64,000 nt of DNA from Leptospira selangorensis (GCF_004769405.1 NZ_RQES01000019.1:434001-498000); one strand, 5' to 3'. Counted from the first letter of the stretch, positions 27,641 through 39,826 are shown. The notes: generated by a model from the letters alone, not told the origin. Program-made: numbers and translations.

Positions 27641-27779
27641 GAGACGCTGAGGTATAAAGAGTCGCAAAGAATTGTCCCACGCAGAGGCGCGGAGACACAG
27701 AGGGGTAACTTTAATTAACTTCTCTGCGACTTTGCGGCTCCGCGTGCAAAATCTCAGCGTTCTCTCTAAACTCTGCGCC
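27641..27779. repeat. Imperfect palindromic intergenic repeat between rpoD and glpD
   Basis: Starts 1 base after the rpoD stop. The outer arms GAGACGCTGAG (27641-27651) and CTCAGCGTTCTC (27753-27764) pair with one extra base. The inner arms at 27678-27702 (begins CACGCAGAGGCGCGG) and 27722-27746 (ends GGCTCCGCGTG) pair at 18 of 25 positions. Centre TTAATTAA is itself palindromic. The CACGCAGAG-type unit recurs in intergenic sequences of many bacteria, from general knowledge. It may act as a bidirectional terminator or mRNA-end stabiliser for the convergent rpoD and glpD genes. Confidence 0.7.
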
Positions 27780-29393
27780 TTATTTACCGTCGTAGGTGGA
27801 TCGAAGTGACTCGATCAGTTCGATTGCTTCGGATTCTTTTTCCTTTCTTTGCGCTTCTTTCCAACCGAGTTGTTTAGCTAAAATCCGTGAAACAGGTGTT
27901 GCGAGTTTTGTCGAAAGTTTCAGATCTAAGAATTGGATCCTGAATCTTCTGGCAAGAACGTCCGTGACTGTGAGTGCAAATTCCTCTTTTGCGAACCATT
28001 CCACTTCTTCTTGGAAATATTCCACACCCTTTAAGAGAGGAGTCGGTTTTTTACCAAGGATGATGAAAACTTCTCCACCATAAAAGTTTTGAAGACGTTT
28101 TGCGGAAGTCTCGCTGACCTTATACATTTTCTGGATTTCTTTGTATAAGTTTTCGGAATATCCCACTTTTCCAGGGAAAGCATATTTTGCAGTTCTGCTA
28201 GATCCGAATTCTTCTAGGGAAGCTTCTTTTAAAACTCTATCGATCAGGTCCTCGGACATTTTTCTGTAAGTAGACCATTTTCCTCCACCCATGGTGATAA
28301 GCCCTGAAGGGGAAACTAGGATCACTTCTTCCCTAGAGATACTTTTTGTATCTTGGTTTCCTTCCGGCGAGATAAGAGGTCTGATCCCGGAGAAGACTGA
28401 AATGATATCTTTTCTTTGTAGAGGTTTAGCTAAATAGTCGGAACCCGTTTGTAGTAGGAATTCCACCTCCGATTCTAACGGGAGTGGATCTTGGCTGACT
28501 TCATGGATAGGTGTGTCAGTCGTTCCTAGGATTACATGATCTTCCCAAGGGATAATAAATACTACACGTCCGTCTTTTGTTTTAGGAATGATGAGTGCAG
28601 TATTACAAGAAATGGTTTCCTTTTTGAAAACTAAGTGAATCCCTTGGCTAGGAGAAAGTACACGATAGGTTCTTGGATCGTCTTTTAGTCGAATATCGTC
28701 CACCCAAGGTCCGGTCGCGTTCACTACGGTTTTTGCTTTTACGTTATAGGTTTCTCCACTTAGGAGATCTTTTACTTTTCCACCTACAATTTTGCCGTCC
28801 TTCTTCTGGAAAGATAGAAGTTCGGTTTGATTTAGTACCAAAGCGCCTTCTTTGGATGCAGCACGTGCCAGGTTTACATTCAGTCTTGCGTCATTGAACT
28901 GAGAATCGTAATATAAGATCCCGCCCGTTAGGCCCTTGGTTTGGAGAGCTGGAAAATCTTTTTCTACTTCTTCCTTGGAAACTCTTTTGTGAGAAGGAAG
29001 ATTTCCTTTCCAAGCCAGGATATCGTACATAGTCATTCCAATACTGTAATACGGTTTTTCATACAATTTGTATGTGGGAAGAATGAATGGAAGTGGTTTG
29101 ACCAGGTGAGGCGCGTTTTCCAAAAGTCTTTGTCTTTCGGTGAGCGCCTCGTGTATCAGTTTGAAATGGAATTGAGCGAGGTAGCGAACCCCACCGTGTA
29201 TTAGTTTTGTGGAACGAGAAGAAGTTCCGGAAGCAAAATCTGATTTTTCTAAAAGTGCAACTTTGAGTCCTCGAAGGCTCGCGTCCAGGGCTGCTCCGGC
29301 TCCGGTGGCTCCACCCCCCAAAATCAATAGGTCGAATTGTTCTTCTTTTAATTTTTCAAACCGGCTTTTGCGATCGTGTTTTTGCATGTACAA
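27780..29393 (-). CDS. glpD: Glycerol-3-phosphate dehydrogenase, aerobic, FAD-dependent
   Basis: Membrane-associated enzyme oxidising sn-glycerol 3-phosphate to dihydroxyacetone phosphate and passing electrons to quinone. The FAD-binding motif LILGGGATGAGAALDA is near residues 19-34; SSRSTKLIHGGVRYLAQF near 58 and the C-terminal GGKWSTYRKM near 362 are family signatures. Length 537 is usual. The gene is convergent with rpoD across a palindromic repeat and its promoter faces tyrS across only 56 bases. Supports glycerol or glycerophospholipid use together with fbp. Confidence 0.95.
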   Translation of the reverse strand: MYMQKHDRKSRFEKLKEEQFDLLILGGGATGAGAALDASLRGLKVALLEKSDFASGTSSRSTKLIHGGVRYLAQFHFKLIHEALTERQRLLENAPHLVKPLPFILPTYKLYEKPYYSIGMTMYDILAWKGNLPSHKRVSKEEVEKDFPALQTKGLTGGILYYDSQFNDARLNVNLARAASKEGALVLNQTELLSFQKKDGKIVGGKVKDLLSGETYNVKAKTVVNATGPWVDDIRLKDDPRTYRVLSPSQGIHLVFKKETISCNTALIIPKTKDGRVVFIIPWEDHVILGTTDTPIHEVSQDPLPLESEVEFLLQTGSDYLAKPLQRKDIISVFSGIRPLISPEGNQDTKSISREEVILVSPSGLITMGGGKWSTYRKMSEDLIDRVLKEASLEEFGSSRTAKYAFPGKVGYSENLYKEIQKMYKVSETSAKRLQNFYGGEVFIILGKKPTPLLKGVEYFQEEVEWFAKEEFALTVTDVLARRFRIQFLDLKLSTKLATPVSRILAKQLGWKEAQRKEKESEAIELIESLRSTYDGK

Positions 29394-29449
29394 GGTCTTC
29401 CTGCTTTACAGGCTGATTTCGGTGGGTGAAATTGCAATAAAAGAGCCAA

Positions 29450-30667
29450 ATGGAACCTAAAAAACAAATCGAATTGATACGACGCGGGACAGTCGATCTC
29501 ATCAGCGAAGAGGAACTTACCTCCAAACTTACCAAAAAAAAGTCCTTAAAAATCAAAGCTGGTTTCGACCCTACAGCTCCGGATCTTCATCTGGGGCATT
29601 TCGTTTTACTTAGAAAATTGAGGCATTTCCAGGATCTGGGGCATGAGGTGAATTTCCTTTTAGGGGATTTTACGGCTATGATCGGAGATCCTACAGGAAA
29701 ATCAGAAACCAGAAAAAGACTCTCTAAAGAAGAAGTTCTGAAAAACTCGGAAACCTACCAAAGCCAAGTTTTCAAGGTTTTGGATAAGGAAAAGACCAAG
29801 ATTGTTTATAATTCCCGTTGGTGTTCCGGGATGAATTTCGAGGATGTTTTGGTTCTCACTTCCAAATACAGCGTAGCGCAGATCTTGGAGAGAGATGATT
29901 TCAGCAAAAGATATAAAGGCGGACAACCAATCTCTCTTATCGAGTTTCTCTATCCACTTGTGCAAGGTTACGACTCCGTAGAAATGGAGGCGGACGTAGA
30001 ACTTGGTGGAACTGACCAAAAATTCAATCTTCTAGTAGGAAGAGAATTACAAAGAGAATACGGAAAAGAAGCACAATGTGTGATCACTCTTCCTCTTCTC
30101 GTCGGTCTGGACGGGGTCAAAAAAATGTCCAAGTCTCTCGGAAATTATGTAGGAATTACGGAAGAGCCGATAGACATGTTCGGAAAATTAATGTCCATTT
30201 CAGACGATCTGATGTGGAATTATTTCGAATTGCTTACGGATCTTCCTATGGAATCAGTCGGAGAACGCAAAAAAGGGATCCAATCCGGAGAATTACATCC
30301 TAAAGAAGTTAAAACAGAACTTGCGAAATTAATAATGGACCAGTTCTCTTCTTCCGATGCGAATTCGGAGGCGATTGAAGAATGGAATAAGGTCCATAAT
30401 CCGAAAGCAAGGGCTATCCCGGAGAATATTCCGGAAACAAAATTAGGTCCCGAATTTTTCCAAGAATCCGAAACTCCTCAACTGATCTGGGTGCTCGCCA
30501 AACTGGGATTCGTTCCTTCTACCTCCGAAGCGAGAAGGTTAATCAAGTCCGGGGGGATTTATGTCGACGAAGAGAAACTTTCGGATGAAAAATTTACTGT
30601 GAATAAAAACGCAGAATACTTGATTCGCCAAGGCAAAAAAGGAAAATTCATCCGTCTGGTCAGTTGA
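29450..30667 (+). CDS. tyrS: Tyrosyl-tRNA synthetase
   Basis: Class I aminoacyl-tRNA synthetase charging tRNA-Tyr. The HIGH motif appears as HLGH (residues 47-50, in [11 protein letters not shown]) and KMSKS at 225-229. A C-terminal S4 RNA-binding domain (residues about 340-405, [19 protein letters not shown]) is present. The HLGH/KMSKS combination with PTAPDLH at the N terminus places it with the TyrRS type 2 group (TyrZ-like). 405 residues is normal. The next gene starts 13 bases downstream. Confidence 0.96.
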   Translation: MEPKKQIELIRRGTVDLISEEELTSKLTKKKSLKIKAGFDPTAPDLHLGHFVLLRKLRHFQDLGHEVNFLLGDFTAMIGDPTGKSETRKRLSKEEVLKNSETYQSQVFKVLDKEKTKIVYNSRWCSGMNFEDVLVLTSKYSVAQILERDDFSKRYKGGQPISLIEFLYPLVQGYDSVEMEADVELGGTDQKFNLLVGRELQREYGKEAQCVITLPLLVGLDGVKKMSKSLGNYVGITEEPIDMFGKLMSISDDLMWNYFELLTDLPMESVGERKKGIQSGELHPKEVKTELAKLIMDQFSSSDANSEAIEEWNKVHNPKARAIPENIPETKLGPEFFQESETPQLIWVLAKLGFVPSTSEARRLIKSGGIYVDEEKLSDEKFTVNKNAEYLIRQGKKGKFIRLVS

Positions 30668-30680
30668 CCGAAATCAGAAC

Positions 30681-31880
30681 ATGCTCAGCGAAGAAGAATC
30701 CACAGTACTTTCCAAGACGATCAAAGAAATCCAGGACAACGAAGTAGAATCCGAAGTCCTGGAAAAAAAATTTCGTCAGATCCGGATCGGTTCCTCCGTT
30801 TTCTTTTTCCTGATTTTGAGCATCACCACTGTTTTTGCTTTGGCAAGAAGATTGGATTCTCTCCAAAACACTGTCCAAAAACAAAATGAAGTCATCTCCG
30901 TTCTTTCCGAAGACATTACAAGTTTAAGATTAGAAGAACAACAAAGAGAAGAGGAAGTCCTTCGTTTCAAGTCATCGATTTTGGATGATGTTCCTGACGG
31001 CGATCTAAGTGAAGAAGTTAATAAGAACTTAGGTTCTCTACAAGCAATCATTCCTAAACCGGGAACAGGTAAAAATATAAGCAGGGGAAATCCTAATTTT
31101 AAGGAAATCTCTCTCACTTTTGATTTAGGAACCGGGGAAGATCTACAAATACTTTATGAATTTATGATGCGGTTCCCGATTAAGGTTACCCTATTCGTTT
31201 CCAATGAGAATCCAGCTAAAAAAGGAGGATCTTTATTCTCCAAAACCAACCTGGTCTATCTCAAAAAATTAGCTGCATTAGATGGAAGAGTAGTTTTTGG
31301 AAATCATACCTGGAGCCATTTCAATTTACCTAGAAGTTTAAAAGAACCTTCTCTCAGAAAAAGAGCATTACTTAGCTATGTTGCTGATGAGATCCCGGAT
31401 TTTAATCTTCTTCTGGAAGAGCTAACTTCCGTTGAGGATAAATTTAAGACCATCACAGGACTTACTCTTACTAAATATTATAGATTACCTTATGGTGCAG
31501 TAGACCAGATCATTTTGGATGTATATGCTACCCAGGGTTATGAAAATCATATTTTCTGGAGTAATAATACGGTAGGTTCTTTGGATGTACCTGACTTCGT
31601 ATATAAAAAGTACATTACCAAAAAAGATCCTGGGACCGGAAAAACAAAACTAGTACAAAATCCTCATTATAAAACCAAAGAAGAAATGTTGGACTTTTTG
31701 TATCGCTGGGAAGCTGCCGACAAAAATGGAATGAACGGTGCAATTATTTTGATGCACTTAGGTTCGCCTAGACAATCCGAAAAATTGATCTATATTCTTC
31801 CTGATTTTATCCAGGCGATGTTAAACAAAGGTTATAAATTTACAACTGTTCCGGAAGTATTGAACGAAAAGCAGGATTGA
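30681..31880 (+). CDS. Membrane-anchored polysaccharide deacetylase (NodB homology, CE4)
   Basis: Predicted periplasmic enzyme removing acetyl or similar groups from a glycan. Residues 34-56 form a signal anchor, then a coiled coil (about 58-105) leads to the NodB domain. Motif 1 reads TFDLG (Asp148, Leu149): the catalytic-base aspartate is kept but the second, metal-binding Asp is replaced. Motif 2 has HTWSH (His209, His213). Motif 3 has YRLPYGA near 266. The C-terminal part includes AIILMHLGS, the His motif. The replaced residue parallels the TFDNG variant of some peptidoglycan deacetylases, so activity is possible but not certain. It starts 13 bases after tyrS, probably cotranscribed. Confidence 0.82.
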   Translation: MLSEEESTVLSKTIKEIQDNEVESEVLEKKFRQIRIGSSVFFFLILSITTVFALARRLDSLQNTVQKQNEVISVLSEDITSLRLEEQQREEEVLRFKSSILDDVPDGDLSEEVNKNLGSLQAIIPKPGTGKNISRGNPNFKEISLTFDLGTGEDLQILYEFMMRFPIKVTLFVSNENPAKKGGSLFSKTNLVYLKKLAALDGRVVFGNHTWSHFNLPRSLKEPSLRKRALLSYVADEIPDFNLLLEELTSVEDKFKTITGLTLTKYYRLPYGAVDQIILDVYATQGYENHIFWSNNTVGSLDVPDFVYKKYITKKDPGTGKTKLVQNPHYKTKEEMLDFLYRWEAADKNGMNGAIILMHLGSPRQSEKLIYILPDFIQAMLNKGYKFTTVPEVLNEKQD

Positions 31881-31904
31881 CGAATCCCGCTCTTCGTATT
31901 TATC

Positions 31905-34900
31905 TTACTTCTTCTTTTTCCCTTTATTATTCGTTGAAATCTGTTCAGGCTCACTGGAAAATTCTCGGCTTGGAAAGTAGACAGCTCCTCTATGTGATCC
32001 TTTTTTCTTATCAAAAATCCGATCTAACCATGCCTGAAACTGTTTCCTTTTCGATGAGAACCAATTCTGGAAATTATAAAGGTGAAGATAGAAGACCGGC
32101 ACCATGAGAAGTGTGATGATACTTGCAAATGCAAGTCCCCAACCGAATGCCAATGCCATCGGAACTAAGAATGGATCATAACCTCCGATACCGTATGCTG
32201 TAGGCAAGAGTCCTAAAACCGTGGTTACAGTTGTCAAGGTCACGGCTCTAAGTCTTAAATTTCCTGTATCTATCAGGATATCCTTAATATTCTTATTCGG
32301 ATTTTCTCTACGCAAGGTATTCGCAAAGTCCACAAGTACGATAGAGTCGTTTACTACAACTCCCGCAAGACCTACAATTCCAAGCATTGCTAAAAATCCG
32401 AAAGATTCTCCATGACTTACGAATGCTAAGATCACTCCAATAAAGGAGAAGGGGATGGCACTTCCTATCACGAGAGGTTGCATCAAGGATCCGAATTGGG
32501 AAGCGATGATGATGTACATGATGAGTAGGGCCATTAAGAATAGAAACCCTAAAGATCCCATAGATTCTTCCGTATCCTTGTTCTCTCCACCGAAACGGAC
32601 AATATAACCCGGATATTTATCTATGATCTTTTCTTCTTCGGCTATTTTTTTCGCGAACGCATTTGCTTCACTTGAGTTTGCTTGTTTTCCGCCGGCTAAG
32701 TTTGCAGTGACGGTGATCAGTCTTTTTCCATCCAAGTGATTGATATTGGAAACACCCGGAAGTCTTTGCATAGTTACCAAGCGGGAAACTGGGATCATTT
32801 TTCCGATAGAATTTGAAACATATACATGATTCAAACTATCCACAGACTTTCTATAGGATTCCGGAAAGCGTACTTTTACTTCTACTTCTTCGTCCGTTCT
32901 TTTGATCTTTGTAGCAACAGTTCCTTGGAAAGCGGTATTGATTGCTTGGGCAACTCTGAATACGGAAACCCCGGCAGTGGATGCAAGTGATTCGCTTACT
33001 CGGATCCGAACCTCATCTTTTCCTTCGTTGAAGTCATCTGCGATATCAGTGACTCCTCTTACTCTTTCTAATACACCTTTGTATTCTGCCGCAATTTTAA
33101 GAAGAGTATCGTAATTATCTCCTCTTATCTCGATCGCTACCGGTTTTCCTACTGGAGGTCCTCCGGATACTTTTTCATATTCTAAAGCGATTAGTTTTCC
33201 TCTAAGAGATTCGAATTCTTCCGGGATCACCGTAGGCTCAGGAATATCACAAGGATTTTTGGTTACTTCCGCCTCTTTCTGGATCTTCTCTTCTTCAATT
33301 TTGCGAGAAGTTTCATTGAGTAACCAAAGAGTTTTTCTCCTGAGTTTTTGTATGATATCGTCCGTTTTGTGGCATTTTTTACGATTCTCTTCCGCAGTTA
33401 AATAAGCCATTACCATTCCGTAATGTTTTCCTCTTTTGGTGAAAGGATCATTCGGATTGGCTTGGATGATCCCCACTCGAGTCGCATAATTCTCCAGATC
33501 TTCTTGAGGAACTTTTGCGATCTCTTTTTCGATCACCTCTAAATAACGATAGGTTTCATTTAAGCTGGCACCGGTTTTCGCAGTAACCTTTACGTAGAAT
33601 TGATCTACAGAACCTGGGAATAATTTAAATTTGGAGAATAGAAACTGTATGATAAAACTCGCGATTAATAAGGCAACAATCCCGATTGTCATTTTCCAAG
33701 GATTGTTCAATGCAAATCGAAGTGCAGGAACATATTTGGTATTTCTGAATTTAGAGAACCATCCTGATTCTTCTTTGATCTCGCCTGCTTTTACTCCACC
33801 CTTATTGATATCGTATAAGTGGTTTGGAAGAATAAAGAATGCTTCCGCGAGCGAGGCGCAAAGTGCTATGATCACAACAAGTGGAATACTAAATACGAAC
33901 TTACCGAAAATTCCCGGCATGAATAGTAGGGGAGCGAATGCAGCAATTGTTGTAGTAACAGTCGCAGTCACTGGAGAAACCACTTCTAAGGTTCCTTTTA
34001 GAGTAGCCTCGTAAGGTGGAAGTCCTTCTTCTATATATCTATATACGTTCTCGCATATAATGATCGCATCATCCACCAGGATACCTACGACCAAGACTAG
34101 TCCAAACATTGAGATCAAATTTAAGGTCAGACCAAATTGATCCATAATGAAGAATGTAGCCCCGAAAGAAACCGGTATTCCGAGTGCCGTCATAAGGGCT
34201 ACTCTCCATCCTAAAAAGAAGAATAGAGATCCGGTAACTAAGATCATCCCGAATGCTGCGTTTGAGATTAATACGTTTAACCTACGTCGGATATACTTAG
34301 AAAGATCATTTACGAATGCGTATTGGAATTCAGGAGATCCCTTACGGAATTTTTCTACAGTGGACTTTACATTGTCCACTACCTTGATGGCATCTGCACT
34401 TTGTCTTTTTAGAACGGTAAGAGCAACGGTTTTAGTTCCGTTTACATTTTCAATATAATCGGCTTCTCTTAAACCTTCTGTAACTCTTGCAATATCCTGG
34501 ATACGGATCGCATTTCCGATCTCATTTCCTCTAACATGTACTTTGGAGATCTCTTCAGGGGTATCAAATTCTCCGATGGTCCTAAGGATAATCTCCTTAT
34601 CCAGACCGGTGATATTTCCACCGGGAACGTTTACGTTACGATTCCTTAATGCACCTATTACATCTTGGCCTGTGAGATAAAAACCGAATAAACTATTCGG
34701 AAGAATATCCACTTGCATCTCGGTCTCTCTCCAACCTCTACGAGAAACCTTAGCAACTCCTGAAATATCCAAAAGTGCTTGCTCTACTATTTTTGCCTGA
34801 GCACGTAACTTTTTCTCTGCCTCTACTGATCCATCATCATCCTTTAATGTGATAGAAACCTCGATCACCGGAGTCCTTGCGGTTGTGATCTCTGTTACAA

Positions 34901-35282
34901 TTGGATCTTCGACTTCTTCTGGAAGATCTTCTACCCTGTCTATGGCGGATTTAATATCATCCACCACCTTTTGGGTATCCTTCGTGTCAGGATCTAAAGT
35001 GATTACTATTCCGGATCTACCTTCGATAGAAGCGGATCTATATTCTTTGATCCCATCTACTTCTTTGATCGCTTTTTCAAGTGGGTTAGTGACTAACTTT
35101 TCTACCTCTTGGGGAGAAGCACCCAGATATAAAGTGGAGATAGAAACTATATCGAAGTTGATATTCGGGAAGGCTTCTCTGTTCATCTTAACTGCAAGAA
35201 AACTTCCTGCAAGAATGATTAGAACAGTGAGTAAATTTACGAAGATACTTTTCGAGAGGAAATATTCGATGATACTTTTCAT
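31905..35282 (-). CDS. RND-family efflux transporter (AcrB/MdtB-like)
   Basis: Proton-driven exporter of the inner membrane, 1125 residues. Seen: the signal-anchor start [21 protein letters not shown], a long periplasmic region with AYFVNDL..., then [17 protein letters not shown] with the proton-relay Asp404/Asp405, and the second half with [19 protein letters not shown] (near 995). The acidic pair and the VNDSIV motif mark the HAE1 drug-type subfamily. The partner membrane-fusion and outer-membrane genes are not adjacent: downstream is the deacetylase, upstream peptide deformylase (36 bases). The substrate is unknown. Confidence 0.88.
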   Translation of the reverse strand: MKSIIEYFLSKSIFVNLLTVLIILAGSFLAVKMNREAFPNINFDIVSISTLYLGASPQEVEKLVTNPLEKAIKEVDGIKEYRSASIEGRSGIVITLDPDTKDTQKVVDDIKSAIDRVEDLPEEVEDPIVTEITTARTPVIEVSITLKDDDGSVEAEKKLRAQAKIVEQALLDISGVAKVSRRGWRETEMQVDILPNSLFGFYLTGQDVIGALRNRNVNVPGGNITGLDKEIILRTIGEFDTPEEISKVHVRGNEIGNAIRIQDIARVTEGLREADYIENVNGTKTVALTVLKRQSADAIKVVDNVKSTVEKFRKGSPEFQYAFVNDLSKYIRRRLNVLISNAAFGMILVTGSLFFFLGWRVALMTALGIPVSFGATFFIMDQFGLTLNLISMFGLVLVVGILVDDAIIICENVYRYIEEGLPPYEATLKGTLEVVSPVTATVTTTIAAFAPLLFMPGIFGKFVFSIPLVVIIALCASLAEAFFILPNHLYDINKGGVKAGEIKEESGWFSKFRNTKYVPALRFALNNPWKMTIGIVALLIASFIIQFLFSKFKLFPGSVDQFYVKVTAKTGASLNETYRYLEVIEKEIAKVPQEDLENYATRVGIIQANPNDPFTKRGKHYGMVMAYLTAEENRKKCHKTDDIIQKLRRKTLWLLNETSRKIEEEKIQKEAEVTKNPCDIPEPTVIPEEFESLRGKLIALEYEKVSGGPPVGKPVAIEIRGDNYDTLLKIAAEYKGVLERVRGVTDIADDFNEGKDEVRIRVSESLASTAGVSVFRVAQAINTAFQGTVATKIKRTDEEVEVKVRFPESYRKSVDSLNHVYVSNSIGKMIPVSRLVTMQRLPGVSNINHLDGKRLITVTANLAGGKQANSSEANAFAKKIAEEEKIIDKYPGYIVRFGGENKDTEESMGSLGFLFLMALLIMYIIIASQFGSLMQPLVIGSAIPFSFIGVILAFVSHGESFGFLAMLGIVGLAGVVVNDSIVLVDFANTLRRENPNKNIKDILIDTGNLRLRAVTLTTVTTVLGLLPTAYGIGGYDPFLVPMALAFGWGLAFASIITLLMVPVFYLHLYNFQNWFSSKRKQFQAWLDRIFDKKKGSHRGAVYFPSREFSSEPEQISTNNKGKKKK

Positions 35283-35318
35283 AGGTGTATTCTGCTTAAA
35301 GGTTAGGGGAGAAGTTTT

Positions 35319-35849
35319 TTAGTCCAGGATAGGACCGCTTAGTTCCATGGAGTCATTGAACCCGAACATTTTTGTACTCTTTAATCTATCTACGTACAAA
35401 ACTCCGTGTAGGTGATCGCATTCATGTTGGTATACGATTGCGGAATATCCCTCGATGGTTTCGTCGTGGGTACTTCCTTTTTCATCCATCCAACTCATTT
35501 GGATCTTATTAGGTCTTTCTACATAACCTCTCATGCCGGGAACGGAAAGACAACCTTCCCAGTTACCGTCTACTGATTCAGTAATTGGTTTGATAACTGG
35601 ATTGATCAGTATCCTTTCCGGAACTCTGGAGGGACTGTCATCTTCGGGATCGGAACCTACTACCACGATCTTCTTCATGATACCGATCTGAGGAGCCGCA
35701 AGGCCAACTCCATCTGCATGTCTCATTGTATCGAACATGTCCCGGATCAACTTTTTGAACTCTTTGGTCCCCAGCTCGTCCGGATGAACATCGTCGCTGG
35801 TCTTTCTTAGAAGTGGATCGCCGATTTTGAGAATTTTACGTACTGACAT
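35319..35849 (-). CDS. def: Peptide deformylase
   Basis: Removes the N-formyl group from nascent proteins. Three metal-binding motifs are visible: [10 protein letters not shown] (residues 47-56), EGCLSVPG (98-105, Cys100) and QHECDHLHG (141-149, His142 and His146). Length 176 is normal. It is followed by the RND gene on the same strand and preceded, with 3 bases between, by a hydrolase-like gene; these three may form one operon. Confidence 0.96.
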   Translation of the reverse strand: MSVRKILKIGDPLLRKTSDDVHPDELGTKEFKKLIRDMFDTMRHADGVGLAAPQIGIMKKIVVVGSDPEDDSPSRVPERILINPVIKPITESVDGNWEGCLSVPGMRGYVERPNKIQMSWMDEKGSTHDETIEGYSAIVYQHECDHLHGVLYVDRLKSTKMFGFNDSMELSGPILD

Positions 35850-35852
35850 TTT

Positions 35853-36539
35853 TCAGAACCTTGTCCTAGAGCTATCCTTCACCGGTTTTTGCCCACCAGA
35901 TTTTAAGAATGGTTCTAGGATTTTAGACAGCATTCCAGTGGTCGGTTCTGAAAATCTTGGATTTTGAGCTTCCCATCTAAATACCGAAGTTCCGACGGAA
36001 ATGTTTTGTAATATTTCCGCTTGGGTTTCCAAGGGTCCAACTGTTCTAGGAAGAAGGATACCAACAGCACATTTCGCCTGTTGGGAGTATAGATCTTCCT
36101 TTTCCAATCCGTTCCAAAGCTTTTCTAAACCGAATGGGTCAAAAAAGAACTTAGGGATTTGGGTTAAATTCCGTAAAAACCAATCCGTTTTTTCCAAAAG
36201 TGAAGCAGAATATCCGGACACAGGCAAAGGGTTAGGGAAAATCAGAAATGCAGAAAGTATTTTGTCGTTAGGTTGGGTCAGAAGTGGCCAGATCAGTCTC
36301 GCTGAAAATCCTTCCGCAATTAGAATTTGTTTCTTCTTTCTTTTCTGAAGAAAATCCAGGATTTCGATATTTGAAAATCCTGAGAATTTTTCAGGACCTT
36401 CTGCCACGGTTAGATAATATTCGGAAGAAAGTTCCGGGCTAAAGGATCGGTCGAAAGAATGTAAGGGGTCCCGGAGCCAAAGCACCTCGTCTTTTTTGGG
36501 ATTTCCCCGGCTGGTAAAAGTCCAATGATTCTCTCGCAT
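35853..36539 (-). CDS. Hypothetical alpha/beta-hydrolase-like protein
   Basis: Weak assignment. The 228 residues contain ILIAEGFSARLIWPLL near residue 72, which resembles a nucleophile elbow (G-x-S, Ser79) followed by a helix. The spacing to later strand-like stretches (SAFLIFPNPLP; KCAVGILLPRTVGP; SVFRWEAQNPRF) is compatible with a small hydrolase of the BioG/BioH type. No confident acid or histidine could be placed. The stop lies 3 bases before the def start, so translation may be coupled. Alternatively a Leptospira-specific protein of unknown fold. Confidence 0.45.
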   Translation of the reverse strand: MRENHWTFTSRGNPKKDEVLWLRDPLHSFDRSFSPELSSEYYLTVAEGPEKFSGFSNIEILDFLQKRKKKQILIAEGFSARLIWPLLTQPNDKILSAFLIFPNPLPVSGYSASLLEKTDWFLRNLTQIPKFFFDPFGLEKLWNGLEKEDLYSQQAKCAVGILLPRTVGPLETQAEILQNISVGTSVFRWEAQNPRFSEPTTGMLSKILEPFLKSGGQKPVKDSSRTRF

Positions 36540-36591
36540 TAGTCTTGACAGTGATTAGGAAAGGAAACTATCTATTAGGTTCGGCTGAGAG

Positions 36592-36667
<76 letters not shown>

Positions 36668-36727
36668 TTCGATTCCAAATTGGTCTCCTTGGGCATGCTG
36701 TCAATAGATATTATTAGGAGCAATCGG

Positions 36728-37033
<306 letters not shown>

Positions 37034-37043
37034 TTTTCCGACC

Positions 37044-39812
37044 TTGACCCAGATAAAAAAACAGGAGACCCTACTTAGAAGTCGAAGTGACGGTTCCTTC
37101 TTTCTAGAAGAAGGTTTAGGGGTCTCCTCTATCTTTGATAGTTTTCTGAGAGAGGCGATTGCACTCACTCATGCAGATCTAGGCGGCATATTTTCCACAA
37201 CAGAGTCCGCAAATATACGACAAATCTCGGGTCGTAATGAAAAAGAACTGATCGAAGCTGCTCACTGGGCATTCTCACAATCCGGAAAAGATCTACTTTT
37301 AGAAAGAGGTAAAACACCTCCTTGGGCAAAATCACCTAGCAGTTATCCACTTTTAGTAGTTCGATTAAAAGTGGATGATCTGGATTCTAGTTTAAAAGCA
37401 AATCGAGCAAGTTATGCGGTTTTAGTTTTGCAAGGTAAGACGACTGCAGATCGTTTTTCTAAAACTGATTTTGAACTTCTTCGTACCACCTGCAAAACAG
37501 TCGGGAGATTATTAAAAGAATCTCATGTATCCGGGGATGCTTCCTTAGTAACTCTTTCTTTACTCGCTACCACTCAGTTAGTATTAGAAGCTGCGCAGGC
37601 AAAAAGACAATCGGAACGTTTCGACTTTTTGCTTACTGAAGTGATCCGTGTTTCCGGACTTATTAATTCTTCTTTAGATCTTTCTCAGTTATTAGAAGCA
37701 ATCATGCTTTCTTCTAAGACCGTATTTAGAACGGAAGCATGTAGTGTTCTTCTTTTGGATGAATCCAAGGAATATCTATACTTCCATACGGTTCTTGGCG
37801 AAAAAAGTGAAGCTGTTACTAAGATGCAGGTTCCTGTCGGAAAAGGTGTGGCAGGATTAGTTGTCCGAGAACGTAAACCTATGATCATCAATGATGCCCA
37901 AAATGATGATCGGGTTTATAAAGAAGTGGATAAGGCCTCTCAATTCACTACTCGAAATATTATGGCTGCTCCTTTAGTTGCAAACGACGAAGTTATCGGT
38001 GTAATTGAAGCGATCAATACTGTAGATAGAGAAAAGTTTACAGGAGAAGATCTTGAACTTTTCCTAAGCTTTTCAGGAACTTCTGCGTTAGCCATCCAAA
38101 AGACAGGGCTTCTTCAAAACTTAGAGAACGCAAACAAGGATCTTCGTAAAAAAGTCTCAGAGTTAGAGTCCTTATTCGATCTATCCCAAGCGGTTAGTCT
38201 TTCTACAAACAGGTTAGGTTTGGTCCGAAAATCCATCCGATTGATTATCAGAGAGTTGGATGCGAGTGTTGCAGGCATTTTCTTATACAGTCTTTCTAAA
38301 GAAAATTTTATCAACTGCGCCTATTATGACGGAAAATCGGAAAAGATAGATAGGGTTTTAGAAGAGGAAATTTCCGGGACTCAGGTCTTATCTAGTATAA
38401 AAGAAGGTCTTCCTGTCTTAAAAAGGGATATTTTGGACCAACCGTTCCCTCATGAGTTGGACAGAAGATACCTAAAAGGTTCTTATATTATTGTTCCGTT
38501 ATTCTTGTCCAGTGGAGAACCTTACGGGGCCTTGACTGTTGCAGATAGAAAGGATAAACTTTCTTATCAGGATTCGGATTTCCGATTATTACAGACCATG
38601 GCTTCCCAGTTTACAAAGGGATTTGAAGCTTTCCGTTTGAGAAATGAGATGTTGGAGAAAAAAGCGATCCAACAAGAAATGGAAATTACCCGGAAGATCC
38701 AACAGAATATTCTTCCTTCCGAAAAAGTATTTCATTCCAATTTTGATCTAGGTATCCTTTCTGTTCCGGCAAAAGATGTGTCCGGAGATTTTTATGATTA
38801 TTACCAATACAGTGATGGTCAGTATTCATTTCTAATCGCAGATGTTTCCGGAAAAAGTTTGCCTGCGGCTCTTTTTATGGCGATGAGCTCTTCTATCATA
38901 AGAACTCTTGCTAGAAATCATGATCTAAGTCCGGAAGAAATTTTAAGACAAGGAAATGAGTTAATTTTCGAAGATTCTCATTTCGGAATGTTCGTTACTG
39001 CATTTTTCATTCATTATAATCCTTCTATGTTTACGATAGAATATGCATCCGCAGGTCATAATGATCAGGTCTGGATCAAAGAAGATGGTTCTTACGAATT
39101 ATTAAAAGGACAAGGACCTCCTTTAGGTGTGATCCCGACTGCAAAATACAAGGGTGGAAATTTTACGGTCAAGCCGGGAGATATTTTTGTTCTCTATACG
39201 GACGGAGCGGTAGAAGAAAAAGACGCCCAAGGAAACGAATTCGGTCTGGAAAGAATGATCGAAGAGATCCAATCCAGAAGACATCTTCCCGCCCAAAAAA
39301 TTGTAGAAGAATTATACGCCACAATTCGTTCCTTCTCCTCCGGAAAAGAACCTTTCGACGATTTCACTGTGCTTCTATTGAAGTACAATAATGATTTCCA
39401 ATTTTTCAGGACTTTCGACGCGAATACCGGTCAAATCCCTATCTTCCGAGAATTTATTTATGATGCGATCAAAGTTAGGAATTTGCCTGATTTTTTAAGA
39501 GACGATATTCTTTTGGCGGGGGATGAGGCGGCTACGAATATCGTAATGCACGGTTATAAGGATACTCTGCTCAGAAATCCGAAATTCGATTGTAAAATTA
39601 GGTTCACTGAAGATTCTATCACGATCGTCCTGACTGATTCCGGAAAAGGATTCGACAGAACGAATGTGAAAGACCCGTCCATAGAGGAAAACCTCACCGG
39701 AAAAAGAAAAGGCGGATTCGGTGTGTATCTGATAGAGACATTAATGGATGTGGTGGATTATAAAATGGAAGAGGGAAGAAACATACTCACCCTCCAGAAA
39801 TTTTTCCGCTGA
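37044..39812 (+). CDS. GAF / SpoIIE-type PP2C phosphatase / HATPase regulator (RsbU-RsbW fusion)
   Basis: A 922-residue cytoplasmic regulator. Domains in order: an N-terminal GAF-like region (about 20-160), two GAF domains (about 200-350 and 375-530), a SpoIIE/PP2C-family serine phosphatase (about 555-750, with [14 protein letters not shown] near 573 and [10 protein letters not shown] near 715), and a C-terminal RsbW-like histidine-kinase ATPase (about 775-920; [13 protein letters not shown] near 829 and [12 protein letters not shown] near 893). Such proteins dephosphorylate STAS proteins and can also phosphorylate them. The next gene is a STAS protein 15 bases downstream, the natural partner. 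Translation probably starts at TTG 37044; no good ribosome-binding site is seen, so coupling to the preceding gene is likely. Confidence 0.9.
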   Translation: MTQIKKQETLLRSRSDGSFFLEEGLGVSSIFDSFLREAIALTHADLGGIFSTTESANIRQISGRNEKELIEAAHWAFSQSGKDLLLERGKTPPWAKSPSSYPLLVVRLKVDDLDSSLKANRASYAVLVLQGKTTADRFSKTDFELLRTTCKTVGRLLKESHVSGDASLVTLSLLATTQLVLEAAQAKRQSERFDFLLTEVIRVSGLINSSLDLSQLLEAIMLSSKTVFRTEACSVLLLDESKEYLYFHTVLGEKSEAVTKMQVPVGKGVAGLVVRERKPMIINDAQNDDRVYKEVDKASQFTTRNIMAAPLVANDEVIGVIEAINTVDREKFTGEDLELFLSFSGTSALAIQKTGLLQNLENANKDLRKKVSELESLFDLSQAVSLSTNRLGLVRKSIRLIIRELDASVAGIFLYSLSKENFINCAYYDGKSEKIDRVLEEEISGTQVLSSIKEGLPVLKRDILDQPFPHELDRRYLKGSYIIVPLFLSSGEPYGALTVADRKDKLSYQDSDFRLLQTMASQFTKGFEAFRLRNEMLEKKAIQQEMEITRKIQQNILPSEKVFHSNFDLGILSVPAKDVSGDFYDYYQYSDGQYSFLIADVSGKSLPAALFMAMSSSIIRTLARNHDLSPEEILRQGNELIFEDSHFGMFVTAFFIHYNPSMFTIEYASAGHNDQVWIKEDGSYELLKGQGPPLGVIPTAKYKGGNFTVKPGDIFVLYTDGAVEEKDAQGNEFGLERMIEEIQSRRHLPAQKIVEELYATIRSFSSGKEPFDDFTVLLLKYNNDFQFFRTFDANTGQIPIFREFIYDAIKVRNLPDFLRDDILLAGDEAATNIVMHGYKDTLLRNPKFDCKIRFTEDSITIVLTDSGKGFDRTNVKDPSIEENLTGKRKGGFGVYLIETLMDVVDYKMEEGRNILTLQKFFR

Positions 39813-39826
39813 ACTATGAGGGCAAA

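Noticed and set aside
27641..27779. CRISPR-like repeat array
   Set aside because: There are only two inverted, imperfect arms and no regularly spaced direct repeats with spacers.
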